From assembly GCA_010671905.1 (NCBI GenBank), contig JAAHII010000001.1:3224001-3288000 (forward strand): a stretch of 64,000 nt of DNA, read 5' to 3'. Positions 52,484-63,230 of this stretch are shown here, in pieces (within the stretch, counting starts at the first letter, position 1; each line of letters starts with the position of its first letter). The DNA comes from Leptolyngbya sp. SIOISBB (GTDB lineage Bacteria; Cyanobacteriota; Cyanobacteriia; Phormidesmidales; Phormidesmidaceae). A program made the translations under genes and the position numbers. Under the pieces are notes generated by a model. It worked only from the letters and a program-made list of their open reading frames with translations, was not told the DNA's origin and searched no databases.

Positions 52484-52708
52484 GGCGGGTGCTGTAGACA
52501 GGGGGTATCAACAAATTAGCTTTACTGCTTGCACATTGTTTCTTCCGGAGGCGCACTCTCTGAACTGGCACTCTCGGAGTGCTGAGCCGATAGCGCGAGC
52601 TGAAGCATCGTTAAAGTGATGTACCGGCACTGGCGATGGAAAGCCATCATTTTTAATTTGGCAATGTCAGAATTAATGCGGCAATATCAGACCGATGGGA
52701 GTCTAGCA

Positions 52709-52741
52709 GAATGCGGAATGCGGAGTTCGGAATGCGGAATT
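52709..52741. repeat. Short GAATGCGGA tandem repeat
   Basis: Three near-identical GAATGCGGA units, with GAGTTCG between the second and third. It lies in the otherwise empty spacer 52484-52814. Confidence 0.7.
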
Positions 52742-52814
52742 GAAATACCTGCCAGACAGCGGGTTCAGCAATCCAGGCTGACCTAATCAAACTGTGGCTT
52801 GCGATAATTGCCCA

Positions 52815-52843
52815 CAAAAAAGGAGCATCCCGAAAGACGCTCC
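52815..52843 (-). terminator. Rho-independent terminator of desB
   Basis: On the minus strand GGAGCGTC pairs with GATGCTCC (one G-U), loop TTTCGG, followed by a T tract. It is 39 bases past the desaturase stop. Confidence 0.88.
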
Positions 52844-52881
52844 CCAATCGTTAAGTTATGGCAGGCAGCGCGATCGCTCCT

Positions 52882-53958
52882 CTATTTTTTGGCCTGTTTG
52901 TAATATCGTGGTGATCCTTGATCAGTCACAAAGTGACAGGTGCGATAGGCGCGGAAAAAGCTCTGCCAAATGGGCGTGGTGGACTTGCGGTAGTAGCTGC
53001 CCAGCACTGGTTTAATGGCCTCAGTCGCAGCCTGCAAGTGATAGTGTGGAATGCTCAGAAAAATGTGGTGAGCGACGTGGGTGCCAATATCGTGATGGAT
53101 AGGGTTGAAAATTCCGTAGTCGCGATCAATCGTCGATAGTGCCCCTTTGAGAAAGAACCAATCTTCATCGGGATACCAGGGAATATCGGCTTCGGTGTGA
53201 TGCAGATACGTCACCAAATCTAGCCACATGACAAAGATCACGTAGGGCACACCATAGTAAGCTGCTAAGGACAGCCAGCCAATTTGGCTACCAACCCCAA
53301 CCAGCAATGCCAACATACCTAGCAGCCAGATCGTACTGGTAATGACATCCCACTTTTCACTGGGCTTAAAGAGTGGACTGCCGGGTAAAAAATGGGAGCC
53401 CCCTGGACGGCTGGGCGATCGCCGGAATAAATAAACCGGGTAGGCAATTAATGGGAGATCAAACCGCACCAGCTTCTCTGGCCAAGTCATCTCGTTGTAC
53501 TTCGTCTCGCTGACGGGATACCAGCTTTCGTCAGTATCTAGGTTACCGGTATTGGCGTGGTGGGTGCGGTGGCTAATGCGCCAACCGTGAAAGGGTACCA
53601 AAATCGGTGTATGGCTGAGATGCCCGACCAGATTATTCACCCACTTGTACTTGGAGAATGAGCCGTGACCGCAGTCATGGCCGACTACAAACAAAGCCCA
53701 AAACATGGTGCCTTGAGCGAACCAGTAAAGCGGCCACACCCACCAAGCCTGAATGGTGGTCGCAGCGATGAACAGACCGGTGATAATGCCAATATCGAGC
53801 AAGAAGTAGGCCAGCGATCGCCCTAGAGAAGGCTCAAAACAGTAGCTAGGAATGGCTGCTCGGACATCTTTGAGCGTAAAGGGGAGTTCACTAGGGACAG
53901 CTGACCGATTAACAGTCGCTGACTGCGAGCCCTGAGAAGGATGAGATTGTAATTGCAC
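52882..53958 (-). CDS. desB: Acyl-lipid omega-3 (delta-15) desaturase
   Basis: Membrane di-iron enzyme that adds a double bond at the omega-3 position of lipid-bound C18 acids, lowering membrane melting point. The 358-residue product has the three His boxes: HDCGHGSF (~93), HRTHH (~128) and HVAHH (~293). Flanking patterns NTGNLDTDESWYPV and GTHVAHHIFLSIPHYHL are those of omega-3 enzymes. Four membrane helices are predicted. A terminator follows. The delta-12 gene desA is 139 bases upstream on the same strand, so products of DesA could feed DesB. Electrons would come from ferredoxin. Such genes are usually cold-induced; no regulatory site is identified here. Confidence 0.9.
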   Translation of the reverse strand: MQLQSHPSQGSQSATVNRSAVPSELPFTLKDVRAAIPSYCFEPSLGRSLAYFLLDIGIITGLFIAATTIQAWWVWPLYWFAQGTMFWALFVVGHDCGHGSFSKYKWVNNLVGHLSHTPILVPFHGWRISHRTHHANTGNLDTDESWYPVSETKYNEMTWPEKLVRFDLPLIAYPVYLFRRSPSRPGGSHFLPGSPLFKPSEKWDVITSTIWLLGMLALLVGVGSQIGWLSLAAYYGVPYVIFVMWLDLVTYLHHTEADIPWYPDEDWFFLKGALSTIDRDYGIFNPIHHDIGTHVAHHIFLSIPHYHLQAATEAIKPVLGSYYRKSTTPIWQSFFRAYRTCHFVTDQGSPRYYKQAKK

Positions 53959-54097
53959 AGTGGGATGAGTCCATCAAGTAAATTCACGAAACCAACGGGC
54001 AAATGTGCTCAGCGAGCCATTGCCCAGAAAACTCAGCAGTGTCAAGTATGATCCAGATGCTCGTCTTAACACTGCTGGAGTTAATGCATCAAAGGCG

Positions 54098-55147
54098 TCA
54101 CTGCAAGCTCTGAAAAGAACGATAGGCATTGACTTCGTCATACAAATGACACTGACGAGTGATTTGAGTCATCAATTGCCAAGAAAACTTGCGGATATGA
54201 ATATGCTCACCCCAATTACCCATCAAACTCTGATGTGCTTTGCACAGGTTGTAAGAGGGAATGCCGACGGATAAATGATGGGGAACGTGTACATTGATGT
54301 CGTGGCAGAGTACCTCAACCCACTGGGGATAGGTGCAATGAACAGTGCCGGCGAGTTGTGCTGGAACGGCTGACCACTGATCTTCAGGGTGAAACTGAAT
54401 TTCTGGAATCGTGTGATGCACGATGGTGAAGGTACTCATCCAGAAGTGGTAGCCCAACCAAGGCATCAACCAAAATTTCACAATCCCCCACAGCCCTAGG
54501 GTGAAGTACATCGTAGGAAAGAAGATAGCAGCGAAGATTGCCACAACCGCGATGGATGTTTTGACCGCGCGGCGATCGCGCTCAGCAAAATTGCTTAGCT
54601 TAAAGTGCATCAGTGCCCAGTGGGCAATCGACCCCGTCCACCAGAAATTTCCCCGCAGGAAACGATAGCCGGTTTGTAGCCATTGAGGAGATGACTGAAA
54701 TGCTTCTACCGTCCAAGGCTCCCAAGCGTTATCAACATGCAGCTTGTTGGTGTGGACATGGTGATGGTCATGTAAAACCCGCCAACTGTGGAACGGATAA
54801 ATGAGCGGCATCATCGTGATGTGGCCCACCCAGTTATTGACCCAGCGCCGCTTGGCAAAAGAGCGATGTCCGCAGTCATGGCCAATCACAAACAAGCCAG
54901 TTGCGGCAGTGCCCGCAAAGAACCAAGCAAAGGGTAATAAAAACCAGGGCACTAGAGCGATCGTGCTGATGCCTGCGATGACCCCTAAGACAGTAATCAA
55001 TACTGACAGCCAAGCTTTGCGCCAGTCTTTTTCAAAGCAAGATTGAGGAATTGTGCGGATCACGTCGCTCAGTTTTAGCTCATGCAGCTCAGGAGCAATT
55101 GCTGCCGGGGAAAAGGCCCTGGCAGAAGACGGTAAGGTTGCAGTCAT
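54098..55147 (-). CDS. desA: Acyl-lipid delta-12 (omega-6) desaturase
   Basis: Membrane di-iron enzyme converting oleoyl to linoleoyl groups in glycerolipids. The 349-residue product carries HDCGHRSF (~89), HDHHH (~125) and HVPHH (~286), the delta-12 set, with hydrophobic pairs around residues 45-85 and 195-230. It is the first of a desA-desB pair on the minus strand with a 139-base gap and may be cotranscribed with desB, since no hairpin with a T tract lies between them. Identification as delta-12 rather than omega-3 rests on HDHHH and HVPHH. Confidence 0.92.
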   Translation of the reverse strand: MTATLPSSARAFSPAAIAPELHELKLSDVIRTIPQSCFEKDWRKAWLSVLITVLGVIAGISTIALVPWFLLPFAWFFAGTAATGLFVIGHDCGHRSFAKRRWVNNWVGHITMMPLIYPFHSWRVLHDHHHVHTNKLHVDNAWEPWTVEAFQSSPQWLQTGYRFLRGNFWWTGSIAHWALMHFKLSNFAERDRRAVKTSIAVVAIFAAIFFPTMYFTLGLWGIVKFWLMPWLGYHFWMSTFTIVHHTIPEIQFHPEDQWSAVPAQLAGTVHCTYPQWVEVLCHDINVHVPHHLSVGIPSYNLCKAHQSLMGNWGEHIHIRKFSWQLMTQITRQCHLYDEVNAYRSFQSLQ

Positions 55148-55492
55148 TCATAGCCTCAGATAAGTATCAGACTGGGTTAGAGTGCTGCTCCAACCAAACC
55201 GCTCTCTTTCTGCCGACATGTCGAGAAAGCACTAGAACGTTTCGACTTCCAAAGTCTCGCTAAGGAAAACAATGAGCAGCTCAAGATTTTTTTAAGAGTC
55301 TGATATACAAACCTTAACATCCTACCCTACGAGGGTATCTTCTGCCGCCAAGATGTTGCCCAAATCAGGATCCTAGCGTGTGGCATTGATGGTGTTGTGT
55401 TTGGCTAATCAATTTAAGTTGATAACTGAGCAAACTCTAGTCCTGTCATCCTGTCGCCCAATCATTTTGGTGATGGAGTAAGACGCTCAACC
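55148..55492. other. Spacer between herA-like gene and desA
   Basis: About 345 bases. It contains the desA upstream region and a small TACCCT/AGGGTA hairpin near 55323-55337. No gene seen. Confidence 0.5.
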
Positions 55493-57217
55493 CTAAAAGC
55501 CGAGATCGGCTTTAGCGGCTTCTGATGCCCTAAAGAGGGGCTCATCAGGCATCTCTTCCCAGGCAGTGGCGCCCACTTCCTGATAGAACTGGGTGTCATA
55601 GGCGCGGGTCCGCACGACGACCGGCATCGGCGTGGCGTGACCGAGAATTAAGGCCTGCTGTTTGGAATCGAGTTTAGCCAGGACAGATCGCAAGCTTTGG
55701 GCGCCTGAAACTCCCGTGAAAATCGCATCAATGTCTTTTTCGTCATTGAGTAAGGCGGTAATGCGAGTGCCAATTTGTGACATGACTTCGTTATCAATGC
55801 CTGAGGGGCGTTGATCGACGATAAGTAGCGTGACGAAATACTTCCGCATCTCGCGGGCAATCGTGCCAAAAATTGTTTGTCGCGCTGTGGCTGGATCAAG
55901 GAAGCGATGGGCTTCTTCGATTGTGATCATCAGTTGGAGCGGGCGATCGCTGGGATTCTTAGTCTGCAGAAAGCGCTCCGCTTTTTGGACGTAAATGGCG
56001 TGGATGCGGCGGGCGATCACGTTGGTCGCCAACATATAAGACAGTAAATTAGACTGCGAGCCAAATTCCACAATGACGTGTTTGCCCCCATCGATCGCCG
56101 CCAAAATTTGTCCGACGTAGTTGTGAGGGCAAGCGGCGCGAATATATTTCAAATCGGCTAACCGATTTAATTTCCGCTGCAGCGCCATGATGGAAGACTT
56201 GTTGCCCATCTTGGTTTCGCAAAATTCTTGAATCTCTTCGTTGGTCATGGCCAGCAGGCGGTTAATCCAACCCTTGCCAAACTCATTACGCAGGATAATG
56301 GCGTTCTCTAAGCTAGCCTCCGAAAGGTTCAATTCCCCACGCACCAGCATCAAATCTTCAACATCAATCTGGTCAAAGCTGATGTACAGCTCTTGGGCGT
56401 CGCGCACCCCTCGCCGTTTGGTCGCTTCTGGATCGAGGGTGAAAATCTGTACCTGACCGGGAAATAACTGCCGCAGTCCTTTGACGGTACTGAAGTTTTT
56501 GCCTTCGCTGACGGCTTCCCAGCCATATTCCGAATGCATGTCGAAAATCAGATTCACCGCTGCCTGCCGCTGAATTGTGCCAGACAGCAACACCCGGGTG
56601 AGAAATGACTTGCCCGTGCCAGATTTGCCAAAGATGCCGTTACTCCGCTCGACAAACCGATCCAAATCCAAACAGATTGGCACGTTCATATCAATTGGTT
56701 GGCCGATGACAAAGTTGCGGCGATGGGGATCATCTTCCCACCCGAACACGATGCGAAAGTCTCGTTCTGCCGCGTCATAGACTTGACTGAAATGACTCGG
56801 AATTGTTTTAACCGGCAGGAGGTCAACCTGAGCGCTGCTCTGAGCTTGGTAAGATTCAGCGCCATTGGCGGTACTTTTTGTTGCCTGTTTGGCTTGGCCC
56901 TTAGCGGCGGGGTTCTCTGTTTGCGGCGTGAACATCAGCATAGGACTGAGGCTAGCCGTGCCGTAGGTACCCGTGCCGGAGAGCACTTCTTGCAAAAATA
57001 AGTTACTGGGTTCAGGGGGATTTGCCAGAATACGAGCGCTGGCAGTGCCTAAAGCCACGTCGGTCAGCATGCAGAAAAAGCGCGATCGCCGTCCCTGCAC
57101 CACTAAAAATTTCCCTACCCGCATCTCTTCTACCGAGACGTCAGGATGCAGGCGCACTTCCAGCCCGCGAATGAGGGATCCTTCGATGACTGAACCCAGC
57201 GGCTTACCAAACTCCAT
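55493..57217 (-). CDS. HerA-like hexameric DNA-translocating ATPase
   Basis: A 574-residue P-loop ATPase of the HerA/FtsK group, with an N-terminal HAS-barrel (GSVIEGSLIRGLEVRLHP, FLVVQGRRSRFFCMLTDVAL), a Gln/Ala-rich linker, Walker A GKSGTGKSF near residue 197, DMHSEYG, and Walker B LMITIEEAHRF near 430 followed by GTIAREMRKYFVTLLIVDQR. HerA proteins work with a nuclease (NurA) in end resection or in defence systems. No nuclease gene is next to it here, and this form is widespread in cyanobacteria as a single gene. Three TAGTAC motifs lie upstream. Confidence 0.88.
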   Translation of the reverse strand: MEFGKPLGSVIEGSLIRGLEVRLHPDVSVEEMRVGKFLVVQGRRSRFFCMLTDVALGTASARILANPPEPSNLFLQEVLSGTGTYGTASLSPMLMFTPQTENPAAKGQAKQATKSTANGAESYQAQSSAQVDLLPVKTIPSHFSQVYDAAERDFRIVFGWEDDPHRRNFVIGQPIDMNVPICLDLDRFVERSNGIFGKSGTGKSFLTRVLLSGTIQRQAAVNLIFDMHSEYGWEAVSEGKNFSTVKGLRQLFPGQVQIFTLDPEATKRRGVRDAQELYISFDQIDVEDLMLVRGELNLSEASLENAIILRNEFGKGWINRLLAMTNEEIQEFCETKMGNKSSIMALQRKLNRLADLKYIRAACPHNYVGQILAAIDGGKHVIVEFGSQSNLLSYMLATNVIARRIHAIYVQKAERFLQTKNPSDRPLQLMITIEEAHRFLDPATARQTIFGTIAREMRKYFVTLLIVDQRPSGIDNEVMSQIGTRITALLNDEKDIDAIFTGVSGAQSLRSVLAKLDSKQQALILGHATPMPVVVRTRAYDTQFYQEVGATAWEEMPDEPLFRASEAAKADLGF

Positions 57218-57268
57218 AGGGTCTCTCCAACTGCTTTGCCCGCATGGTCGATCGACTCATCCAATCCT

Positions 57269-57294
57269 AGTACGATTGTAGTACATGCTAGTAC
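57269..57294. promoter_or_regulatory. Triple TAGTAC motif upstream of the HerA-like gene
   Basis: TAGTAC occurs three times at 10-11-base spacing, about one helical turn, 50-75 bases before the HerA-like start. AGTAC half-sites occur in some cyanobacterial LexA boxes, but those are inverted and these are direct repeats. A regulatory role is only suggested. Confidence 0.4.
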
Positions 57295-57429
57295 ATAGAT
57301 TCTGACCTTTGATGCTTGGTCGAGTCTTGCTTGCCGTCAATGCCATCGACTTTTGTGGGATTTCTCTAGTTGACGGCGGTGTGTTAAATCTTTGATAAGG
57401 CTGCTCCAGGCATGATTGCCTTGGGATGT

Positions 57430-57469
57430 AAAAAACGCTCAACCCATTTAGTAACGACGGTTGAGCGTT
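57430..57469 (-). terminator. Rho-independent terminator of the barrel gene
   Basis: On the minus strand AACGCTCAACC (57469-57459) pairs with GGTTGAGCGTT (57444-57434) across a 14-base loop, followed by T. It lies ~80 bases past the stop of the outer-membrane protein gene. Confidence 0.85.
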
Positions 57470-57547
57470 AGGTTAGGCAATCTCTAGAGGCATCGTGCAA
57501 CGCCAAAACTCTAGCTAGAGAAGCGTTTTGGGATCGTTTGAGGATGA

Positions 57548-58087
57548 CTAGAACTGATAGCCCATGCCAGCTTGAATAGCAACAGCCGTGTTGCCTCCAT
57601 TGCGATAGCCATTAAACGCGATAATGGCGCTGCCAAAGGCAGAAAGACGACTATTGGGGAACATATAGTCGATGCCTGGTTGTAGGACAAACGCAGTTTG
57701 GTTACCAAGGGGACCAGGATTATCGTCATCCCCAATCGGGAAGGAGGCCCCGGCACCTAGATAGATATCGGTATTCCAAGAGAGTGGGTAATCGTACGAA
57801 ACGGTTGGTACCAAGGTGAAATTGTCGAATAAGAAGGCTGTCGCTCGCAAAGAGACAGGCATGCGCAGAAAGCGATAACGGCCTGTAAGCACCATGTCGA
57901 GGCCAGAGCCTCTTCCAGTATCAGCCTCTTCGGTCAAACCAAATCCTGCCCCAATACCCACGTAGCTGCCGTAGGCGGCCTGGGCATTGGCAGGCTGGAC
58001 ATCTACCATTCCAGCGGCACCTGCAATCACGCCACCCAGTGTAGAGGCGATCGCTGCCTGCGTTAATCGACGTTTAATCTGTTTCAT
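57548..58087 (-). CDS. Outer-membrane beta-barrel-like protein
   Basis: A 179-residue product with a signal peptide (MKQIKRRLTQAAIASTLGGV to a cut after PANA). The mature part has eight or so amphipathic strands with aromatic ends: YVGIGAGFGLTEEA, LDMVLTGRYRFLRMPVSLRA, NFTLVPTVSYDYPL, TDIYLGAGASFPIG, AFVLQPGIDYMF and TAVAIQAGMGYQF with a C-terminal Phe, the classic outer-membrane insertion signal. The fold resembles small porin-like or OmpW/OmpA-type barrels. The start at 58087 is preferred because it begins the signal peptide; the frame upstream is non-homologous. Role unknown. Confidence 0.85.
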   Translation of the reverse strand: MKQIKRRLTQAAIASTLGGVIAGAAGMVDVQPANAQAAYGSYVGIGAGFGLTEEADTGRGSGLDMVLTGRYRFLRMPVSLRATAFLFDNFTLVPTVSYDYPLSWNTDIYLGAGASFPIGDDDNPGPLGNQTAFVLQPGIDYMFPNSRLSAFGSAIIAFNGYRNGGNTAVAIQAGMGYQF

Positions 58088-58321
58088 TTCCGCACCACTC
58101 CTCAGGCAGGCAATGTACACGCAATGGATAGTGTTTCCATCAGACAATGAGCCGTAAGCTGATTCACCTACAGCTGATTCTGGTCACACCTTTACCAATT
58201 CGTGAAAACCCTTGATACAGCAAGCATCGAGGCCGTATCTGAAGATACTTCACGGGTTAATTCAAGCAAAGGAATTCAGATCCGAAAGATAATCGTTACA
58301 AAGCGTTACAAAGCCTGGAGG

Positions 58322-61300
58322 TTAACCTGTATTCCGCATGCCAGCGGCGATTCCGTTAATAGTGAGTAATGCCCCTCGGAGTAATTCTTCTCGGCTATAT
58401 CGGGATTTGATCACCCCAGATATAGCGCTGCGATAGTGACGTAACCGCTTCAGTAGAGCCACCTGAATAAAGCCCAGGGGGACAATGGTGCCGTTGCGCA
58501 AATGCACCGATCGCTGCAAGTCAGGATCGCCATCTAGCAAACGGCGATGGCCGGTAATCGTCAAAATGATTTCTGACGTCTTGCGGAACTCTTCAGAAAT
58601 TTGCTCAAACAGAACGTGGAAACGCTCTTGGTCTTCTGGCTGAGTCAGCTCATGTACGTAATGCTCGGCAATCTGGAGGTCGACTTTAGCCAAAGTCATT
58701 TCTACTTTAGAGATGACCATTTTGAAAAAGGGCCACTTTTGGTAAAAGTAGCGCAGCAGTTTCAAATGCTCTTCGGGATCAGCCTCTAAGAATTCCATGA
58801 GAGCAGTACCGACGCCGTACCAGGCCGGGAGCAAAAAGCGAGCCTGAGTCCAGCTAAAGACCCAGGGAATGGCGCGCAGACTATCCAATGTTTTTTTGCC
58901 TTTGCGGCGGGCGGGACGAGAGCTGATTTGGAGTTGGCTGATTTCCTGGATCGGTGTGACCTGATGGAAGAATTCGACGAAATCGGCCTGTTCGTAAATC
59001 AGACCGCGATAGTGGCGACGGGAACTCGCCGCGAGTTCTTCCATGATTTCGTTCCACGGCTCAATTTCATCGACGCTGCTATGAAGCAAGCTGCCTTGGA
59101 TGACTGCAGTGGCGACGGTCTCTAGGTTATACAAGGCGAGGTCAGGCAAATTGTATTTAGAAGCCAGCACTTCACCTTGTTCCGTAATCTTGATCCGACC
59201 GTTGAGACTCGCCCCCGGTTGCGCCAAGATGGCTTCGTAGGCGGGGCCGCCGCCGCGCCCCACTGAACCACCCCGGCCATGGAAGATCCGCAGGGCGATG
59301 CCAAAGTCGTCGGCAGTCGCCTGTAAAGCTTGCTGGGCCTTATGAATTTCCCAGTTGCTGCTCAGGAAGCCCGAGTCTTTGTTGCTGTCGGAATAACCCA
59401 GCATCACCTCTTGAATTGGTTGGTTGGAGGAGGCTGCTGCCAGGGCACTTTCACCTGCCGTATCGTCTGATTTGCCCCCCTGAGTCACGGCTCGGTAAAG
59501 GGGTAATTCGAAGACCGAGCGCATCACTGATGGCGCTCGCTTTAAGTCTTCGACCGTCTCAAATAGGGGCACTGGTTGAATGCTGGATTCCCAGGTGGCG
59601 GGGTCGAACAGCCCTGCTTCTTTGGCTAACAGCAGTACTTCCAGCAGGTCACTGACCGTATGGCTCATGCTGATGACATAGCTGCGGCAAATCTGGGGGC
59701 CAAATTCGCGGTGTAGACGGCGCACCATGCGGAAGGTTTCGACCGTTTCACAGACCGTTTCCGAGAAGGGAAGTTCAGCGGGCACCAAGGGGCGACGAGT
59801 TTGCAGCTCTTGGATCAGCCATGCCGTTTTTTCGGCTTCTGATAACTCGTTGTAAGGCTTGGGTAGAACCTGGAGATAGGCTGTAATTTCATCCAGGCAG
59901 TCAGAATGGCGAGAGCTTTCTTGACGTAAATCAAGTTGTGCCAATACAAAGCCGTATAGCTCAACTTGGCAAATGATTTGTTCTAAAGCCCCACAGACTA
60001 GTCCAGTCGCGTTCAGATCACGCTGAATCAATTGCAGGTCGGCTAAAAAGTCATTGCCAGAGAGATAAAGGGGGAGCTCGGTGGTATCGCCCTGGTCCTC
60101 TTTCAACAAGTCACCTTGATACAGGCGCTGACTCCGCAGCAGGGTATTTTCTAACCGCTGTTGCATGTAAGCGAGCTTGAGTCGATAAGGTTCCTGGCGG
60201 TACCGAATGGCCCAACGTTCATACAGTTCGGGCATGACCTGTTGGTCTTGATCGAGGGAATCCAAGAGTTCAGGTTGGACCTCGCTCCAGTGCAAAGACA
60301 AACTCAGCAGCTTGGTCAGGTGGTCCAGCGATTCAATATATTTCTCTAAGACCAGGTTGCGCTGGTAGCAGGCAGTTTTCCAAGTCACATCAGGCGTGAC
60401 GGAAGGGTTGCCATCCCGGTCGGCACCGACCCAAGAGCCAAAGCGGCAAAACTGTGGCTGGGGGGGACGTAGGGTGGGGAAAGTATTGTGCAGCGATCGC
60501 TTGATGCGCTGATAGAGTTGCGGCAGCGCGTTAAATAGCACTACATCAAAGTAGTGCAGCGTGTAATCTACTTCATCTAGTACTGACGGCTTAAACTGGT
60601 GCAGCTCATCGGTCCGCCACCAGAGCCGAATTTCTTCGGTGAGTTGCTCTTTGAGGCTATCAATTTCCCAACCAGAGACGCCTCCCAAACTTTGTGAAGA
60701 ATCTTCGGCTTGATCGAGTCGGCGAAATAGTGAGGCAATGCGACGTTGCTTATCGCGGATAGTATGTCGGACAATTTCAGTTGGGTGGGCCGTAAAGACT
60801 AGCCGAATATCCAAATTGTCGATGAGCCGCTGAATCAACTGCGGTGGCACATTGAGTTGCTTGAGGGCGGGAAATAGCCAGTGAAAAGTCCCGGCATCGC
60901 GATAGCTAGTCGGTAGTAGCTGGTAATCGAAGGTCGATTTGACTTGCTGTACGGGTTGAGCACTCTCTGGCTGATTGCTGGAACCGTTTTGTTGCGGACG
61001 GATAGTGGCCAAACCCGCGATCGCAGAGGACGGATCGACTTCTCCGTAGGCCGCGCGATACTGTCGCTGTTGCCCCTGCTGCTCATAGTGCTGTTCAACA
61101 CTGTTAATGAGTTGAAAGTACAGCGCAAAAGCTCGCGCTGCGCGAATGGCATCCTGCAGTTCTAAATCTTCAACAACCTGCACCACGGTTTGCACACTGG
61201 CTGCTCGAGCTGCTGGAGCCTGGCCTTCCACAGAACAGAGGCGGCGTAGCTGATGTAGTAGCGTTAACAGCTCATCGCCACATTCATGGCGTAGCACGGA

Positions 61301-61444
61301 CTCCCAAATATCCTCCACCATTTTGATGCGCTGTTGCACGCGCAGACTGTAGGCTGACCCCGGTGGCGTGATTGACACATTGGGAACGGACTCAACAATG
61401 GCTTCGCGGGTAGTTGGCATATTCTCAAAAGAAGAAGTAGGCAC
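58322..61444 (-). CDS. ppc: Phosphoenolpyruvate carboxylase
   Basis: Cytoplasmic enzyme fixing bicarbonate onto phosphoenolpyruvate to make oxaloacetate, an anaplerotic feed to the TCA branch and amino acids. The 1,040-residue product is of cyanobacterial length. Key motifs: [19 protein letters not shown] near 215 with the catalytic His, [11 protein letters not shown] near 680, [19 protein letters not shown] near 720, and the C-terminal [11 protein letters not shown] that closes the active site and allosteric site. The first 30 residues are poorly conserved and a second Met at residue 9 is an alternative start. It is transcribed alone. Identification is certain. Confidence 0.98.
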   Translation of the reverse strand: MPTSSFENMPTTREAIVESVPNVSITPPGSAYSLRVQQRIKMVEDIWESVLRHECGDELLTLLHQLRRLCSVEGQAPAARAASVQTVVQVVEDLELQDAIRAARAFALYFQLINSVEQHYEQQGQQRQYRAAYGEVDPSSAIAGLATIRPQQNGSSNQPESAQPVQQVKSTFDYQLLPTSYRDAGTFHWLFPALKQLNVPPQLIQRLIDNLDIRLVFTAHPTEIVRHTIRDKQRRIASLFRRLDQAEDSSQSLGGVSGWEIDSLKEQLTEEIRLWWRTDELHQFKPSVLDEVDYTLHYFDVVLFNALPQLYQRIKRSLHNTFPTLRPPQPQFCRFGSWVGADRDGNPSVTPDVTWKTACYQRNLVLEKYIESLDHLTKLLSLSLHWSEVQPELLDSLDQDQQVMPELYERWAIRYRQEPYRLKLAYMQQRLENTLLRSQRLYQGDLLKEDQGDTTELPLYLSGNDFLADLQLIQRDLNATGLVCGALEQIICQVELYGFVLAQLDLRQESSRHSDCLDEITAYLQVLPKPYNELSEAEKTAWLIQELQTRRPLVPAELPFSETVCETVETFRMVRRLHREFGPQICRSYVISMSHTVSDLLEVLLLAKEAGLFDPATWESSIQPVPLFETVEDLKRAPSVMRSVFELPLYRAVTQGGKSDDTAGESALAAASSNQPIQEVMLGYSDSNKDSGFLSSNWEIHKAQQALQATADDFGIALRIFHGRGGSVGRGGGPAYEAILAQPGASLNGRIKITEQGEVLASKYNLPDLALYNLETVATAVIQGSLLHSSVDEIEPWNEIMEELAASSRRHYRGLIYEQADFVEFFHQVTPIQEISQLQISSRPARRKGKKTLDSLRAIPWVFSWTQARFLLPAWYGVGTALMEFLEADPEEHLKLLRYFYQKWPFFKMVISKVEMTLAKVDLQIAEHYVHELTQPEDQERFHVLFEQISEEFRKTSEIILTITGHRRLLDGDPDLQRSVHLRNGTIVPLGFIQVALLKRLRHYRSAISGVIKSRYSREELLRGALLTINGIAAGMRNTG

Positions 61445-61527
61445 AATGGCGGTCTATAGACTATAAAGTATCGCGGCAAACCGGCAGAACCAAGCAGGGA
61501 CGCCAATTTAATTAAGAGTTTCCAAGG

Positions 61528-61785
61528 TTATTCGTTATCGGTGTCGGTCATGCTGTCGTCTGCATTTGAGGGTACCGTGTGTAAGTTAGGCAAGCGCACA
61601 CCCCGGAAGAACTCTTCGCTGACGATGCCTACCTGTTCTAACGTATCGGCCAAGGTTCGAACACCCATCAGAGTGACCAAGAATGGCCCTGTCATGAGGC
61701 TTATTACCACACTTGAGATGCCCGTACTGTGCTGAGATTGGGAAATGCTAGGAGATTGTTGAGAATCTTTAGGTGGAGTCGTCAT
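61528..61785 (-). CDS. Small hypothetical protein upstream of ppc
   Basis: An 85-residue product with a Ser/Gln-rich start (MTTPPKDSQQSPSISQSQHS), a central hydrophobic segment (GISSVVISLMTGPFLVTLMG) and an acidic tail (ADDSMTDTDNE). The middle continues RTLADTLEQVGIVSEEFFRG. It may be membrane-attached. There is no good ribosome site. It precedes ppc on the same strand with an 83-base gap, so cotranscription is possible. Function unknown. Confidence 0.6.
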   Translation of the reverse strand: MTTPPKDSQQSPSISQSQHSTGISSVVISLMTGPFLVTLMGVRTLADTLEQVGIVSEEFFRGVRLPNLHTVPSNADDSMTDTDNE

Positions 61786-62165
61786 GGCAACAGAATGTGA
61801 AGGAACACGATGAGCAAACTGCTCCCAATGTAAGGGATGTCGTTATCAAAACGGTGAGGTTTGATCAGCCTCAGTCACACGCTTGATTGAGGGCAGTCTC
61901 AACCCTGAAAGCTGAGTTGATGCGATAGCTAGGGTATCTCGCTGCTGGCCTTAAGTCCTATGCAGTGAACAGGTGTTGAGAATTTGAGACGCCCTTCTTG
62001 AGGTCGCTGATCAAGGTGCCACGGCTCGGGGCAGTCGGGTGCGGGCTAGGTAGCCGACCGGTTTGAGGAACTTTGCCGAAAAGTGCAAGGCCATTGTCTG
62101 GAAGCTGTAGAGCTCTGACGGGGCATGTCTTTCATACTGCTTAGTAACGACATGGAGCCCCCCCA
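61786..62165. other. Divergent spacer, no gene seen
   Basis: About 380 bases between the small gene upstream of ppc and the TPR gene. It should contain promoters for both. No hairpin or repeat of note. Confidence 0.5.
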
Positions 62166-63230
62166 ATGTTACGCCCTGACGCCTCTATCCAGTTCACTGT
62201 TTGGTCTAGCACGACAGCTCCACTGTGTCCTTTGCCAGGCTTCGGGCAGGCCTCGACGATGACGGCGGCATTGCCTCAATCGCTCACGTTCCCGGATTGC
62301 TCTCAGCTGTATATTCGCGGCTGGCAATATCAGGAGTATGGTCATGGTGAAGCGGCGCTCCGAGCTTTTCACGAGCTGTTAATTATGGGACGTCAGGTGG
62401 GTCATCACGGCTGGGTGATTGCCGCCGAGCAGGCGATCGCGGGTTTGTCTGCTGATCACCCCCTGCCTGAGACCGCCGATGCCTGGCAAAATCCTCTGGT
62501 GAGCCCTGATCTGCAGACTGCCGAAAAATGTAATCGGGCAGCGGTGCTACATACTCAGGGCGCTTGGCCAGAAGCGATCCAGGCGTACCAAAAGGTCTTG
62601 AGCTATGCGACTCAAGCGGGGCATCACGTCGCTATGGCTCGCTGCCTCAATGGTTTGGGTTTGATTTACTTCGATCAACAGCGATTTGCTTTGGCCGAGA
62701 CGCGATTTCGAGCTGCCGTCGCCGTGCTAGCGGATATTGCGGCCCCGATGCAAAGTGCGATCGTCTCCCACAACTTAGGTCTCGCCCACTATGAACAAGG
62801 GCATTACGATCAGGCTCAAACTGAATTTCAGAAAGCTTTAGAGTGCTGGCAAACGGGGGCAGATTGTTTGGGCTTAGCGCTGACATTAGATTATTTGGGG
62901 CGAGTTTATGCCCAAAAAGGCGAATCTTGGCTCGCGCTGGGGAGCTTTGAAGCGGCTACGGATGTGCTGAATGACTTGGTTGGAGATCAAGACATTCGTC
63001 AGGCAGCAGCGGCTTTACTCAGCCAAATGGCGCAATTCTGTGAACAAAAGCAGCATCTGTATTTGGCGATCACTTACTGGCAGGAAGTGTTGGCGATTTA
63101 TCAAGACTGTTCTACTGCGGCCCCTTGCATTGTCATCTGGCAGCGGCTCAGCGATTTGTATGCCCAAGCTGGGTATCCGGCGATCGCTCGCCAATATGCT
63201 AAGCGTGTCTGTCAATCTCTCGAATGTTGA
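62166..63230 (+). CDS. Tetratricopeptide-repeat protein
   Basis: A 354-residue helical-repeat protein, probably a scaffold for protein contacts. At least five TPR units can be read: AAVLHTQGAWPEAIQAYQKV, ARCLNGLGLIYFDQQRFALA, SHNLGLAHYEQGHYDQAQTE, TLDYLGRVYAQKGESWLALG and QRLSDLYAQAGYPAIARQYA, each with the small-residue/aromatic TPR pattern. There is no signal peptide or enzymatic domain. The ATG at 62259 (MTAALPQSLTFPDCSQLY) is an alternative start; the first 31 residues look unlike the rest. Partners cannot be named from context. Confidence 0.85.
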   Translation: MLRPDASIQFTVWSSTTAPLCPLPGFGQASTMTAALPQSLTFPDCSQLYIRGWQYQEYGHGEAALRAFHELLIMGRQVGHHGWVIAAEQAIAGLSADHPLPETADAWQNPLVSPDLQTAEKCNRAAVLHTQGAWPEAIQAYQKVLSYATQAGHHVAMARCLNGLGLIYFDQQRFALAETRFRAAVAVLADIAAPMQSAIVSHNLGLAHYEQGHYDQAQTEFQKALECWQTGADCLGLALTLDYLGRVYAQKGESWLALGSFEAATDVLNDLVGDQDIRQAAAALLSQMAQFCEQKQHLYLAITYWQEVLAIYQDCSTAAPCIVIWQRLSDLYAQAGYPAIARQYAKRVCQSLEC

